From CALMZY01 sp052033915 (GTDB taxonomy: Bacteria > Verrucomicrobiota > Kiritimatiellia > CAIQIC01 > JAGNIJ01): a DNA stretch of 64,000 nucleotides. The notes beneath the pieces were generated by a model that ran no database searches, had not been told where the DNA came from, and saw only the letters and a program-made list of their open reading frames with translations. This document shows positions 16,314-25,269 of the stretch, piece after piece (positions within the stretch are counted from its first letter, which is position 1; the number at the start of each line of letters is the position of its first letter). The translations under genes were made by a program, and so were the position numbers. The stretch covers positions 33,343 through 97,342 of the forward strand of contig JBPOJF010000005.1 of the NCBI GenBank assembly GCA_052033915.1, given 5' to 3'.

Positions 16314-18290
16314 TTACAGCTTCCAGATCAAAAGGGCCAACAGCGTCACGGCGATGTACAGGACATAAAGCTGGAGGCGGCCGTGTTGCAGCCAGCGCAT
16401 GCGCGAAACGCCGGACTCGACCGCGAGAAAGAGCGGCTTGAAAAGGCGACGCTTGAACACGTCCACCCGTTCACTGCCGTAGAACGCCGTCTTGGGGAAA
16501 AGACCCTTCGGGGGCGAAGCGCGTATCTTCGTCCCAATCGCCCGAGGGAAGAGGCGCGCCAGCGGTTGGCTGAACGATGACGCCGTGTACTGCATTCGGG
16601 CATCCGGTTTCAAGTAGCCGCAATCCCACGTGCCCGCGCAAGCCACTTCCCGGCCGGCCAGCAGGCGCCGGCGCACGAACACCAAACCGATCACAAGAGC
16701 CATCAGCGCAACTCCGGCTCCGACCGCGAAGGCCAGCATCGAGGTCAGGGTTGAAAGGACATGATCGAGGGCAAAGGCATCCATACCCGTGGCATCCCCG
16801 AGCACGCGGACGACCAGCCGGCAGGCCGCCGGAGCGGCGAGTCCGATCGCCGCGCAGGCCGCCGCCAGCACGAGCATCGGAATCCACATCGCGCGTCCGC
16901 ATTCGTGGGCGCGGGCCGCCGCCTCCGACCGCGGTTCGCCGAGGAAGACGATACCGAACACCTTCGTGAAACATGCCGCCGCGAGACCGCCGATGAGCGC
17001 CAGCCCGATCACGAGGCCGAGCGCGGGGTACACGATGGCGGGCTGTTCCGAGATGACGCCTTTAAACGCGCCGAAATAGATCAGAAACTCGCTGACGAAT
17101 CCGTTCAGCGGCGGCAACGCGCAGATCGCGGCCGCGCCGATGAGGAAGAAGGACCCCGTCCGCGGCATACGCTTCAGCAGTCCGCCCAGATGATCCATAT
17201 CGCGCGTGCCCGTCACATGCACCACCGCGCCCGCCCCGAGAAACAGCAGGCCCTTGAACGCGGCGTGATTTACCACGTGAAGGAGGGCGCCCACGAGCCC
17301 CGCCACCGCGACGGTCAAGTTGGCATAGCTTATGCCCAGCATTCCGAGCCCAAGTCCGAGCGCGATGATCCCGGCATTTTCGACCGTCGAATACGCCAGC
17401 AGGCGCTTCACATCGCGCTGCGCCAGCGCGAAGAGAATGCCGAGGATGCCGGATACCGCGCCGATCCCGATCAACGTCAGCCCCCACCAGGGCGGCGGCG
17501 GGCCCAGGAACGTCAGCACACGGAACAAGCCGTAGATTCCCGTCTTGATCATCACACCCGACATGAGCGCGGAAACGTGGCTGGGCGCCGCCGGATGCGC
17601 TTCCGGCAGCCAGACGTGAAGCGGCATAAAGCCGGCCTTCGTTCCGAACCCGATGACGGCAAGGAGGAACAGGACGCCCGCGGACGCGGCGGGCACGGAG
17701 CCGAACGAGATGAAGTTAAGCGACCCCGCGTCGCGCCCGAGCAGGAGGAACAGCGCGAACAGGAACGCCGTGCCGATGTGCGTGGCCACCAGATAGGTCC
17801 ACCCCGCCCGGCGCACGTCATCCTTGTCGTGGTCAAACGTCACAAGGAAAAAAGACGCCAGCGACATGAGTTCCCACGCCACGAGGAACAGCGCGGCGTT
17901 TCTCGCGATCACGACGACGATCATGCTCGCAACCAGCACATTGAAGAAGAACCTCAAAGCCCCTGTGGATTCCCGGCCCCGCCATGCCGCCATGTACTCC
18001 TGCCCATAGACGGCGGCCAAGGCCGAAAGGACGACGATCGGAATCAGGAAAAAGGCCGACAGCATATCGATTTCAATCGACAGCGAACCGTACGGCACGC
18101 TCCAGGGACGGAGCCACGCTTCCGAGATTCCCCCCGCTAGAACGCGAACCGGCTGAATCAGGCCGACCCCGCATCCCGCCACAGCGCCTCCCGCTCCGAA
18201 CGCGGTCGAAAGCCTCGGCCAACGCGCCGTCAGCAAGGCCAGAACCCCGCCCGCAAGCAGAAAGATCACCGCAGTCATAATCGGGGGCAT
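16314..18290 (-). CDS. Antiporter-like membrane subunit, HyfB/NuoL type
   Basis: 658-residue polytopic protein of the NuoL/HyfB class. Conserved stretches are FLVTFDHDKDDVRRAGW, GFGTKAGFMPLHVWLPEAHPAAPSHVSALMSG and AYSTVENAGI; a long C-terminal region follows the antiporter core, as in HyfB. It is expected to pump H+ or Na+ in the Ehr complex. The start at 18290 (MPPIMTAVIF) is only 2 bases after the stop of the HTH-EIIA gene; 25 extra upstream in-frame residues are hydrophilic and overlap that gene. Confidence 0.88.
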   Translation of the reverse strand: MPPIMTAVIFLLAGGVLALLTARWPRLSTAFGAGGAVAGCGVGLIQPVRVLAGGISEAWLRPWSVPYGSLSIEIDMLSAFFLIPIVVLSALAAVYGQEYMAAWRGRESTGALRFFFNVLVASMIVVVIARNAALFLVAWELMSLASFFLVTFDHDKDDVRRAGWTYLVATHIGTAFLFALFLLLGRDAGSLNFISFGSVPAASAGVLFLLAVIGFGTKAGFMPLHVWLPEAHPAAPSHVSALMSGVMIKTGIYGLFRVLTFLGPPPPWWGLTLIGIGAVSGILGILFALAQRDVKRLLAYSTVENAGIIALGLGLGMLGISYANLTVAVAGLVGALLHVVNHAAFKGLLFLGAGAVVHVTGTRDMDHLGGLLKRMPRTGSFFLIGAAAICALPPLNGFVSEFLIYFGAFKGVISEQPAIVYPALGLVIGLALIGGLAAACFTKVFGIVFLGEPRSEAAARAHECGRAMWIPMLVLAAACAAIGLAAPAACRLVVRVLGDATGMDAFALDHVLSTLTSMLAFAVGAGVALMALVIGLVFVRRRLLAGREVACAGTWDCGYLKPDARMQYTASSFSQPLARLFPRAIGTKIRASPPKGLFPKTAFYGSERVDVFKRRLFKPLFLAVESGVSRMRWLQHGRLQLYVLYIAVTLLALLIWKL

Positions 18291-18292
18291 GT

Positions 18293-18964
18293 TCACAGAT
18301 CCGACTCCACGGCGCGAACGGCGGTAAGAATCTCCGCGGCGAGCGCCTTGCAATGAACCAACCACCTGAACCGGGCATCTTTCAACACGAATCCGAGCCT
18401 GGCGAGCAGATGAAGGTGAACGCGAATACTCGGACTAACCATGGAAAACAGGGCGTGCACAGGCTTGTGGTCGAGCGCGCCAAAATCGATGGGCGTCTTC
18501 AGAAAACAAAGCGTGATGGCCGGTTTCCTGACGTGAAGAACAATCGGGTTCCGCACATGCGGGATGGCGATACCGTCGCCCACCGCTGTCGAGCCGAGGG
18601 ACTCGCGCGCGAGCAGCACGCTGAGCAGGTATTGCCGGTCCAGTTCCGCGGGCAACGGCATGCGTTCCACCACGGCGCGCAGGACGGACTCCTTGTCCAC
18701 CCCGCCGACATCGTGAAACGTTCCGCCCGTTTCCAAGGCCTCAGCCAAACCCGGCATGGGCGCGGCATCGGCGTTTCCCTTGCTGAACAGCTCCGGAGAA
18801 ACGCTACGGCTCCTTGAGGTCGCCCACTCTAACAACTCGGTACGGTTGAAACGAAGCTGACCGCTAACATACTGAGCCGCTAATCCGTCTGTCCTGACCC
18901 ACTGATAAACCTGTTTCTCTGAAACCTTCAGAATTCGGGCAACATCCCGAACACGTAATTGCAT
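18293..18964 (-). CDS. HTH (excisionase/MerR-type) + PTS EIIA type-2 domain regulator
   Basis: 223-residue protein. The first 50 residues form a DNA-binding helix-turn-helix (LRVRDVARILKVSEKQVYQWVRTDGL), and residues about 75-223 a fructose/mannitol-type EIIA domain with the phosphorylatable histidine in GDGIAIPHVRNP. The family is known as HTH-PTS IIA (PtsN-like) regulators. As first gene of the Ehr operon, 2 bases before the HyfB-like gene, it may sense phosphotransfer (energy or nitrogen) status and control the complex. No PTS permease is nearby. Confidence 0.85.
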   Translation of the reverse strand: MQLRVRDVARILKVSEKQVYQWVRTDGLAAQYVSGQLRFNRTELLEWATSRSRSVSPELFSKGNADAAPMPGLAEALETGGTFHDVGGVDKESVLRAVVERMPLPAELDRQYLLSVLLARESLGSTAVGDGIAIPHVRNPIVLHVRKPAITLCFLKTPIDFGALDHKPVHALFSMVSPSIRVHLHLLARLGFVLKDARFRWLVHCKALAAEILTAVRAVESDL

Positions 18965-19273
18965 TTCTACCGACCTGAACTTTCATACCGCGAAGAAAAA
19001 CGGCGCGTGTTTTTACTCCACAGGGGGCGGCAAGTCAAGACCACCTAGCCCGTACGCCATAACCTATTTGTATAGAACGAGTTAAAGACACCGACAGCCT
19101 GTTGCGGCATAGAGACCTGTCCCGTTGCGGACCCTGAGAGGTCGGCGGCTGAAACTTCAGATTCCCGAAGAACTTCCGCCCCGTTCGCTGTCATCGCGGA
19201 CACCCGCATAACGAACGGGTTGTGTCCGCCAACGTTTTCGCATAATAGTGTGTGCGCTTTCGACCGAGGGAAC
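18965..19273. other. Intergenic region between Ehr operon and epimerase gene
   Basis: 309 bases separating divergent genes. It contains the operon promoter (19010-19038, minus) and a hairpin GCGGACACCCG / CGGGTTGTGTCCGC (19196-19229). A short minus-strand open frame (19045-19275) has no recognised family and is not called. Confidence 0.6.
19010..19038 (-). promoter_or_regulatory. Candidate sigma70-type promoter of the Ehr operon
   Basis: On the minus strand, TTGACT (19033-19038), a 17-base spacer and TAAAAA (19010-19015). Transcription would begin near 19003, leaving a leader of about 40 nt before the HTH-EIIA start, with AGGT upstream of its ATG. Confidence 0.5.
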
Positions 19274-20656
19274 ATGAGCAGTCAATCTTTTATGCGCCGA
19301 ACGCATGTGGACGCCTCTGCGGACGAGGTCTTCCGGTGGCATACGCGCCCCGGCGCGTTCGAACGCCTCGTGCCGCCGTGGTCCAACGTTCGTGTACTGA
19401 ACAGGACCGGCGGCATCGGCAACGGGGCGCGCATGGTCCTTCGCGTCCGGAAGGGTCCGGTGGCCCTGCCCTGGATTCTCGACCATCGCGACTGCATCGA
19501 GGGACGTCAATTTCGCGTGGTCCGGGTCTCCGGCCCCTTTCAGCGATGGGAGCACACCCACCGATTTGAACCGGACGGCGACTCCGCGTGCTATCTCCAG
19601 GACCGCATCGAGTACAGCCTGCCGTTCGGCGCCGCAGGGGATTTGATCGGGAACGCGTATGTGAAAAACGAATTGGTGCGGTGCTTCGTGTACCGGCACC
19701 GCATCGTCAAGAACGACATCCGCCTTCACGCGGCGTACAGCGGGCAACCGCGGCTTCGCGTTCTCGTCACCGGCGCGGCCGGCTTCATCGGCTCCTCGCT
19801 CATCCCTTTCCTCACGACCGGCGGGCACGAAGTCATCAGCCTGACCCGAGGCCCGCGTGTCGGCATTCAAAACACGATTCCCTGGGAACCGGACACCGGC
19901 CGGATTCATCCCCCTGCGCTGGAGGGTTTCGACGCCGTCATACACCTGGCTGGCGAGAGCCTGAACGCCCTGCGCTGGTCGAACGAGAAGAAGAAGCGGA
20001 TTCGCGACAGCCGGGGTCTGGGTACCCGGCTCCTTTGCGAGACCCTGGCCCGGCTCAACCGTCCACCGAAAGTCCTGCTCTCCGCGTCCGCGATCGGTTT
20101 TTACGGCAACCGGGGCGGCGATATCCTGCATGAGGAAAGCGATTCCGGCGCAGGCTTCCTCGCCTCCGTTTGCCGCGACTGGGAAGCCGCCACGAAGCCC
20201 GCCGCCGACGCGGGGATCCGGGTGGTGAATCTGCGCATGGGCATCGTTCTCTCGGCCGCCGGCGGCCTGCTGGCGCGGCTATCGACGCCGTTTTACATGG
20301 GACTGGGAGGCGCCATCGGCTCCGGCTGGCAGTACATGAGTTGGATCGCCATCGACGACGCGGTGGGCGCGATTCATCACGCGCTGATGACGAACACGCT
20401 CAGCGGACCGGTCAACGTCGTCGGCCCCTACGCCGCCTTCAACCGCGATTTCACGAAGACCTTCGGGCGCGTGATCGAACGTCCCGCCGTCTGTCATATG
20501 CCGACCTTTGCGGCGCGAACCCTGATGGGCGAAGCGGCCGACCAGATGATCCTGGCCAGCGCGCGCGTGGAGCCGCGCCGCCTTCTCGACACCGGATACG
20601 TCTTCCTCTATCCGGAACTCGAGGGGGCGCTCCGGCACGTTCTGGGCCGGGCGTAA
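19274..20656 (+). CDS. TIGR01777-family NAD(P)-binding epimerase with N-terminal SRPBCC domain
   Basis: 460-residue two-domain protein. Residues 1-150 resemble an SRPBCC/START-like ligand pocket (FMRRTHVDASADEVFRWHTRPGAFERL); residues about 155-460 are an SDR-type domain with the GAAGFIG dinucleotide loop and the DUF1731-like C terminus typical of TIGR01777 (YfcH-like) proteins. Function of the family is poorly known; a lipid or polyketide-like ligand is possible. The ATG at 19274 has GAGGG upstream and gives the family N terminus. Confidence 0.85.
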   Translation: MSSQSFMRRTHVDASADEVFRWHTRPGAFERLVPPWSNVRVLNRTGGIGNGARMVLRVRKGPVALPWILDHRDCIEGRQFRVVRVSGPFQRWEHTHRFEPDGDSACYLQDRIEYSLPFGAAGDLIGNAYVKNELVRCFVYRHRIVKNDIRLHAAYSGQPRLRVLVTGAAGFIGSSLIPFLTTGGHEVISLTRGPRVGIQNTIPWEPDTGRIHPPALEGFDAVIHLAGESLNALRWSNEKKKRIRDSRGLGTRLLCETLARLNRPPKVLLSASAIGFYGNRGGDILHEESDSGAGFLASVCRDWEAATKPAADAGIRVVNLRMGIVLSAAGGLLARLSTPFYMGLGGAIGSGWQYMSWIAIDDAVGAIHHALMTNTLSGPVNVVGPYAAFNRDFTKTFGRVIERPAVCHMPTFAARTLMGEAADQMILASARVEPRRLLDTGYVFLYPELEGALRHVLGRA

Positions 20657-20729
20657 AGCCTGCGCGCCGAAATTGACGCCGGCGGCTCTTTCGTAGTACG
20701 TTTCGGCCCTCGAACTTAAGGAGAACCCA

Positions 20730-22037
20730 ATGAACGAAAGAACATCGTTCCCGCTGACGCAGAAAGACATTCCGACGCACTGGTACAACATCCTTGCCGA
20801 TTTTCCCGAACCGGTCCCGCCCCCGCTGCACCCTGCGACCCGACAGCCGGTCACCCTGGCGGACATGACCGCGATCTTCCCTGAGAATCTCGTCATGCAG
20901 GAAATGAGCACGGAGCGGCACGTCGAAATTCCGGCGGAGGTTCGGGACATCTACGCCCTGTGGCGGCCCACCCCCCTGCTCCGCGCCGCCCGGCTGGAGA
21001 AGGCCCTTCAGACGCCCGCGCACATCTACTACAAGTACGAAGGAGCCAGCCCCGCCGGCAGCCATAAGCCCAACACGGCGGTCGCCCAGGCGTATTACAA
21101 CAAGCAGGCCGGCACGAAGCGGCTGGCCACCGAGACGGGCGCGGGCCAATGGGGCGCTTCGCTGGCCATGGCCTGCAAGATGTTCGATCTCGAGTGCGTG
21201 GTGTACATGGTCAAGGTCAGCTATCAGCAGAAACCCTACCGCAAGATGCTCATGCACACGTGGGGCGCGACCGTCCACTCCAGCCCGACGAAACACACGC
21301 AGGTGGGGCGCACGATTCTCGAGAAGGATCCGGAATGTCCGGGCAGCCTCGGCATAGCGATCAGCGAGGCGGTCGAGGACACAGTGCACCACAAGGACAC
21401 CAAGTACTCGCTCGGCAGCGTGCTGAACCACGTCTGTATGCACCAAACCATCGTAGGCCAGGAGTGCATGAAACAGATGGAACTCGCTGGAGAGAAACCG
21501 GACGTCGTCATCGGCTGCGTCGGCGGCGGCAGCAACTTTGCCGGCATTTCGTTCCCTTACATCCGCGAGAAGATCGTCAACAAGGACCCGATCCGCATTG
21601 TGGCGGTCGAACCCTCGGTCTGCCCCAAGCTGACGAAGGGCGAACACCGTTACGACTTCGGCGACACCGCGGGGATGACGCCCCTCCTGATGATGTACAC
21701 GCTCGGTCACGACTACATGCCGCCGGCCATTCATGCGGGCGGCCTGCGTTATCACGGCATGGCGCCGACCGTCAGCCAGGCCCGAAAGCTGGGCTTGATC
21801 GAAGCGGTCTCCTACGAGCAGGCCAGGATCTTCGAGAACGGCGTGCGGTTTGCGCAGACTGAGGGCATCGTGCCGGCGCCGGAATCGTCCCACGCAATCA
21901 CCGCGGCGGTGGATGAGGCCATCAAGGCGCGCGAGGAAGGCAAGAAACGCGTCATCCTGTTCAACCTCTCCGGACATGGACTGCTGGACCTGGCCTCGTA
22001 CGACTCCTTCCTGGCAGGACACATGAAGAATGTGTGA
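20730..22037 (+). CDS. TrpB2-type tryptophan synthase beta-like protein
   Basis: 435-residue PLP enzyme of the TrpB2 group, which converts indole and serine to tryptophan without tight TrpA partnership. The PLP lysine lies in SPAGSHKPNTA, the phosphate-binding loop is GCVGGGSNF, and the long N-terminal extension (THWYNILADFP...) is characteristic of TrpB2. A clear TTAAGGAG precedes the ATG. No other trp genes are adjacent, which suggests indole salvage or TrpB2-specific chemistry. Confidence 0.9.
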   Translation: MNERTSFPLTQKDIPTHWYNILADFPEPVPPPLHPATRQPVTLADMTAIFPENLVMQEMSTERHVEIPAEVRDIYALWRPTPLLRAARLEKALQTPAHIYYKYEGASPAGSHKPNTAVAQAYYNKQAGTKRLATETGAGQWGASLAMACKMFDLECVVYMVKVSYQQKPYRKMLMHTWGATVHSSPTKHTQVGRTILEKDPECPGSLGIAISEAVEDTVHHKDTKYSLGSVLNHVCMHQTIVGQECMKQMELAGEKPDVVIGCVGGGSNFAGISFPYIREKIVNKDPIRIVAVEPSVCPKLTKGEHRYDFGDTAGMTPLLMMYTLGHDYMPPAIHAGGLRYHGMAPTVSQARKLGLIEAVSYEQARIFENGVRFAQTEGIVPAPESSHAITAAVDEAIKAREEGKKRVILFNLSGHGLLDLASYDSFLAGHMKNV

Positions 22038-22137
22038 AAGGTAACGCGCATCCTTCGACAAGGCCGGCGCCGCCTCGCATCACGCGGAAGTCAACGGGGC
22101 GTTGAGGAAGCTGTAGTGGAAATAAACGCGGTCCGCC

Positions 22138-23370
22138 ATGTTTGATGTCGCGCTGATCATCTTCCTGCTGACCTACATCGGCGTGGCCCTGGGCGAGATT
22201 CCCGGCCTCGCCCTCGACCGCACCGGCATCGCACTCCTGGGGGCGCTGGCCATGGTTGTCACGGGAGTGGTGTCCGAGAAAGACGCCCTGCTGAGCGTGG
22301 ACTACCCGACCATCGTCCTGCTGTACGCGCTCATGGTGGTCTCCGGCCAGCTTCGCCTCGGCGGTTTCTACACGTGGGTCGCTCTCAAAATCAGCCGGAT
22401 GACCGAGCGGCCAGCCGCGTTTCTTTTCCTCGTGATGCTGGTCAGCGCGGCGCTCTCCGCCCTCATGGTCAACGACATCATCTGCCTGGCCTTCACGCCG
22501 GTTCTCGCGGTCGCGATGCTTCGCGCGGGACTGAACCCGATCCCCTACCTGATCGGCCTTGCCGTCGCGAGCAACATCGGCTCCGCCGCCACGATCGTCG
22601 GAAATCCCCAGAACATGCTCATCGGTCAGGTCGGCCGCCTGCACTTCGGCGATTTCCTGCTCTGGTGCGCGCCCCCCACGCTGATCAGCCTCCTGCTCTC
22701 GTACATGTTGATTGAGTTCCTCTACCGGGGACGATTCAAGGCGGCCGTCTCCGCCGTCGGCGCCCAGCATGAAAGCTGGCCCGCCTTCGACCGGCGTCAA
22801 AGCGCCAAGGGTCTCGCCGCCATGCTGATCCTCATGGGGTTATTCTTTACCCCGATCCCGCGCGAACTGAGCGCCATGTCGATCGCCGGGCTCCTGCTGT
22901 GCAATCGCCGGATGCCGACGCGGCAAATCCTGAACCTCGTGGACTGGCATCTCATCACGCTCTTTCTGGGTCTGTTTGTGGTCATCCAGGGGATCGAAAC
23001 GACCCGCCTGCCGGCCCTGTCCATCGAATGGCTGAAAGCGCACGGCATTGATATCGGGAACCTCTACGTGTTCGCGATCGTGTCCAACCTGCTGAGCAAC
23101 CTGGTGAGCAACGTCCCCGCAACCATGGTGCTCGTGAAGTTCACCAGCGCCGCGACCCCGGAACCGTGGTATGTACTGGCCCTGTCGACGACCTTTGCGG
23201 GGAACCTCTTCACCATCGGGAGCATTGCAAACCTGATCGTCATCGAGCAGGCGAAGATTTACGGGATTCACATCTCGTTCAGGGAACACGCCCGGATCGG
23301 AATTCCCGTGACACTGGTGTCCATGGCGGTATTGATGCTGTGGATATGGTTGCGAACGACACCCTTTTAA
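22138..23370 (+). CDS. SLC13/ArsB-like (ion transporter superfamily) permease
   Basis: 410-residue membrane protein with about 10-11 hydrophobic segments arranged as an inverted repeat. Each half has the hairpin signature of the ion transporter superfamily (LMVNDIICLAFTPV and NLVSNVPATMVLV). Relatives export arsenite or move citrate, sulfate or Na+; no arsenic regulator or reductase lies nearby, so the substrate is open. The TauE-like gene follows 20 bases later on the same strand, which hints at anion transport. Confidence 0.82.
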   Translation: MFDVALIIFLLTYIGVALGEIPGLALDRTGIALLGALAMVVTGVVSEKDALLSVDYPTIVLLYALMVVSGQLRLGGFYTWVALKISRMTERPAAFLFLVMLVSAALSALMVNDIICLAFTPVLAVAMLRAGLNPIPYLIGLAVASNIGSAATIVGNPQNMLIGQVGRLHFGDFLLWCAPPTLISLLLSYMLIEFLYRGRFKAAVSAVGAQHESWPAFDRRQSAKGLAAMLILMGLFFTPIPRELSAMSIAGLLLCNRRMPTRQILNLVDWHLITLFLGLFVVIQGIETTRLPALSIEWLKAHGIDIGNLYVFAIVSNLLSNLVSNVPATMVLVKFTSAATPEPWYVLALSTTFAGNLFTIGSIANLIVIEQAKIYGIHISFREHARIGIPVTLVSMAVLMLWIWLRTTPF

Positions 23371-23390
23371 AAGAAGGAGACACGAAACCC

Positions 23391-23753
23391 ATGACCCACA
23401 TCGTCCTTTTCCTCCTGATCGGCCTTCTGGCCGGCACCTTGAGCGGACTGCTCGGGATCGGTGGCGGTACGATCATCGTGCCGGCGCTGGTCTTCATTTT
23501 CGGATACAGCCAGCATCTGGCGCAGGGCACGACCCTCGCGCTGATGATCCCGCCGATCGGTATCCTGGCGGCCTGGACGTATTACAGACAGGGCGACGTC
23601 AACCTGTCGGCGGCGGTGTTCATCTGCCTGGGGTTCGTGCTCGGCGGCCTGTTCGGCGCGCGCCTCGCCGCCGTCATTCCCGACCTGCTTCTGCGGCGGT
23701 TGTTCGGCGTGTTTTTCCTGCTCGTCTCGGTGCGGATGATGATCGGGAAATAG
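23391..23753 (+). CDS. Half-length TauE/SafE-family permease
   Basis: 120-residue protein with four hydrophobic helices. It corresponds to one half of a typical TauE/SafE anion (sulfite/sulfonate) exporter and has the hallmark GLLGIGGGTIIVPAL at residues about 18-33. Full-length members have two such halves (about 250 residues), so this one probably works as a homodimer. AAGGAG lies about 10 bases before the ATG. It probably shares a transcript with the SLC13-like gene. Confidence 0.85.
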   Translation: MTHIVLFLLIGLLAGTLSGLLGIGGGTIIVPALVFIFGYSQHLAQGTTLALMIPPIGILAAWTYYRQGDVNLSAAVFICLGFVLGGLFGARLAAVIPDLLLRRLFGVFFLLVSVRMMIGK

Positions 23754-23764
23754 CGGCGCGGCAA

Positions 23765-24853
23765 CTACCCGATGGCCCTGCGCGAGTTCTGATGCAAGGC
23801 CAGATCGGCCAGCACAAGCGCCGCCATCGACTCGACGATCGGAACGGCGCGCGGAACGACGCACGGATCGTGACGGCCCTTGGCCTCCAACACGGCGGGG
23901 TTTCCATCGAAATCAGCCGTCTTCTGCGGAAGACCGATCGTTGCCGGCGGCTTGAACGCGACGCGGAAGACGATCGGCATACCGTTGGAAATACCGCCCT
24001 GAACGCCCCCGCTCCAATTCGTTGCCGTGCCCAACCCTCCGCCCTGTTTCACGAACGGGTCATTGTGCGATGAACCGCGCATACGCGCGCCGGCGAACCC
24101 GGACCCGATCTCAAAGCCCTTCGTCGAGGGGATGGACAGCATGGCCTGCGCGAGTTTCGCCTCCAGCTTATTGAACACCGGCTCGCCCAGCCCTGCCGGA
24201 ACATTCCGGCAGACACACGTAATGACGCCGCCGACCGAATCGCTCGCCGCGCGCGCGTCCCCGATGCCCCTATCCATCTTCGCCGCCGTCGCCGCATCCG
24301 GGCAACGTACAATCGACGCATCCACGTCCGCGCGCGTCAGCGCCCTCTCCGCCAGGTCCGGCGCGTCCACAAGCCCCACAGAACTGACCCAGGCCACGAT
24401 GTGAACGCCGAAGCGTTCGCGCAGAAACTTCTCGGCGATCGCACCGGCCGCCACGCGCCCGATCGTCTCGCGCGCGCTGGAGCGGCCCCCGCCGCTCGAA
24501 GCGCGGACGCCATACTTCATCTGGTAGGTGTAATCCGCGTGAGAAGGCCGGGGAATATTGAGCATTTCCTTGTAGTCGCCCGGTTTTTGATCGCGGTTGA
24601 CAACCAGCAGGGCAATCGGCGTGCCGAGCGTAAGCCCCTGTTCGACGCCGGACAGAATCGTAACGGCATCCGCTTCATCCCTCGACGTTGTGACAGCGCT
24701 CTGACCGGGCCGACGTCGGTCGAGTTGGGGCTGGATATCCTTCTCGCTCAACTCCATCCGGGGCGGACAACCGTCCACCACGGCCCCCACCCCCTTGCCG
24801 TGCGACTCGCCGAACGTCGTCACCGTGAAAACTGTCCCAAACGTGCTCGACAT
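23765..24853 (-). CDS. aroC: Chorismate synthase
   Basis: 362-residue final enzyme of the shikimate pathway; it makes chorismate from EPSP with reduced FMN. Family signatures are GESHGKGVGAVVDGCPPRM (N terminus), RRRPGQSAVTTSRDEAD and RASSGGGRSSARETIGRVAAGA. The length is typical. The start at 24853 has AGGAGG just upstream; a 34-residue in-frame extension to 24955 is not conserved. It is monocistronic and convergent with the TauE-like gene. Confidence 0.97.
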   Translation of the reverse strand: MSSTFGTVFTVTTFGESHGKGVGAVVDGCPPRMELSEKDIQPQLDRRRPGQSAVTTSRDEADAVTILSGVEQGLTLGTPIALLVVNRDQKPGDYKEMLNIPRPSHADYTYQMKYGVRASSGGGRSSARETIGRVAAGAIAEKFLRERFGVHIVAWVSSVGLVDAPDLAERALTRADVDASIVRCPDAATAAKMDRGIGDARAASDSVGGVITCVCRNVPAGLGEPVFNKLEAKLAQAMLSIPSTKGFEIGSGFAGARMRGSSHNDPFVKQGGGLGTATNWSGGVQGGISNGMPIVFRVAFKPPATIGLPQKTADFDGNPAVLEAKGRHDPCVVPRAVPIVESMAALVLADLALHQNSRRAIG

Positions 24854-24943
24854 GCTCGCCCTCCTGTTGCGGGCACTGTAGCCTCTGACACCGCTTGAGA
24901 AAAGCGGATTCTGCGGGTGAATATGCTTCCGCCTGAATGCCCC

Positions 24944-24973
24944 TTCCGTGTCCATCCGTGTTCATCCGTGGTT
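24944..24973. repeat. AACCACGGATGAACACGGATGG-type element
   Basis: Read on the minus strand, AACCACGGATGAACACGGATGGACACGGAA has an internal period of 10-11 (ACGGATG repeated). It is related to the element at 11747-11804. It lies between aroC and the PIN-domain remnant. Confidence 0.55.
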
Positions 24974-25007
24974 CAAAGTTCTCCCCTTGCCCCAACCCCT
25001 CATTATT

Positions 25008-25195
25008 CCCAGATCGTTGAACCGGAAGAGCTCGAGAAACAAGCGATCCGCGATCCCGATGACTTGAAGCTCCTCGGCTTGATTGCCCCCGCAAATGCCG
25101 ATGTGATCGGGGACAAGGACCTCTTGGTCATCAAGAAATTCAAAAAGGCTCGAATCATAACACCCCGCGATTTCTGGGAAACAAACAAGAAGTAA
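25008..25195 (+). pseudogene. C-terminal remnant of a PIN-domain toxin (COG1569-like)
   Basis: About 62 codons match the C-terminal third of toxin-type PIN-domain RNases: IVEPEEL, then IRDPDDLKLLGL, ADVIGDKDLLVIKKF and ITPRDFWE. The acidic residues of DPDD and GDKDLL belong to the Mg2+ active site. The N-terminal two thirds, with the first conserved Asp, are missing; upstream sequence is an intergenic repeat element. No antitoxin gene is adjacent, so it is taken as a decayed toxin-antitoxin locus. Confidence 0.65.
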
Positions 25196-25269
25196 AAGCA
25201 GGCATCAAACCATCGCGGCCCCGTACGGATTTACCGAAGCCGCGAATCCGCAGACGCCGCGTGCCCCCC

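Noticed and set aside
10950..18290. Operon considered as an active hydrogenase-4 or formate hydrogenlyase
   Set aside because: The large subunit lacks the NiFe cysteines and no formate dehydrogenase or maturation genes are present.
19196..19229. Hairpin considered as an integron attC site
   Set aside because: The core sites do not fit GTTRRRY/RYYYAAC, and there is no integrase or cassette array.
19045..19275. 76-codon minus-strand ORF between the Ehr promoter and the epimerase gene
   Set aside because: It overlaps the epimerase start and the intergenic hairpin, has no ribosome binding site and no known family.
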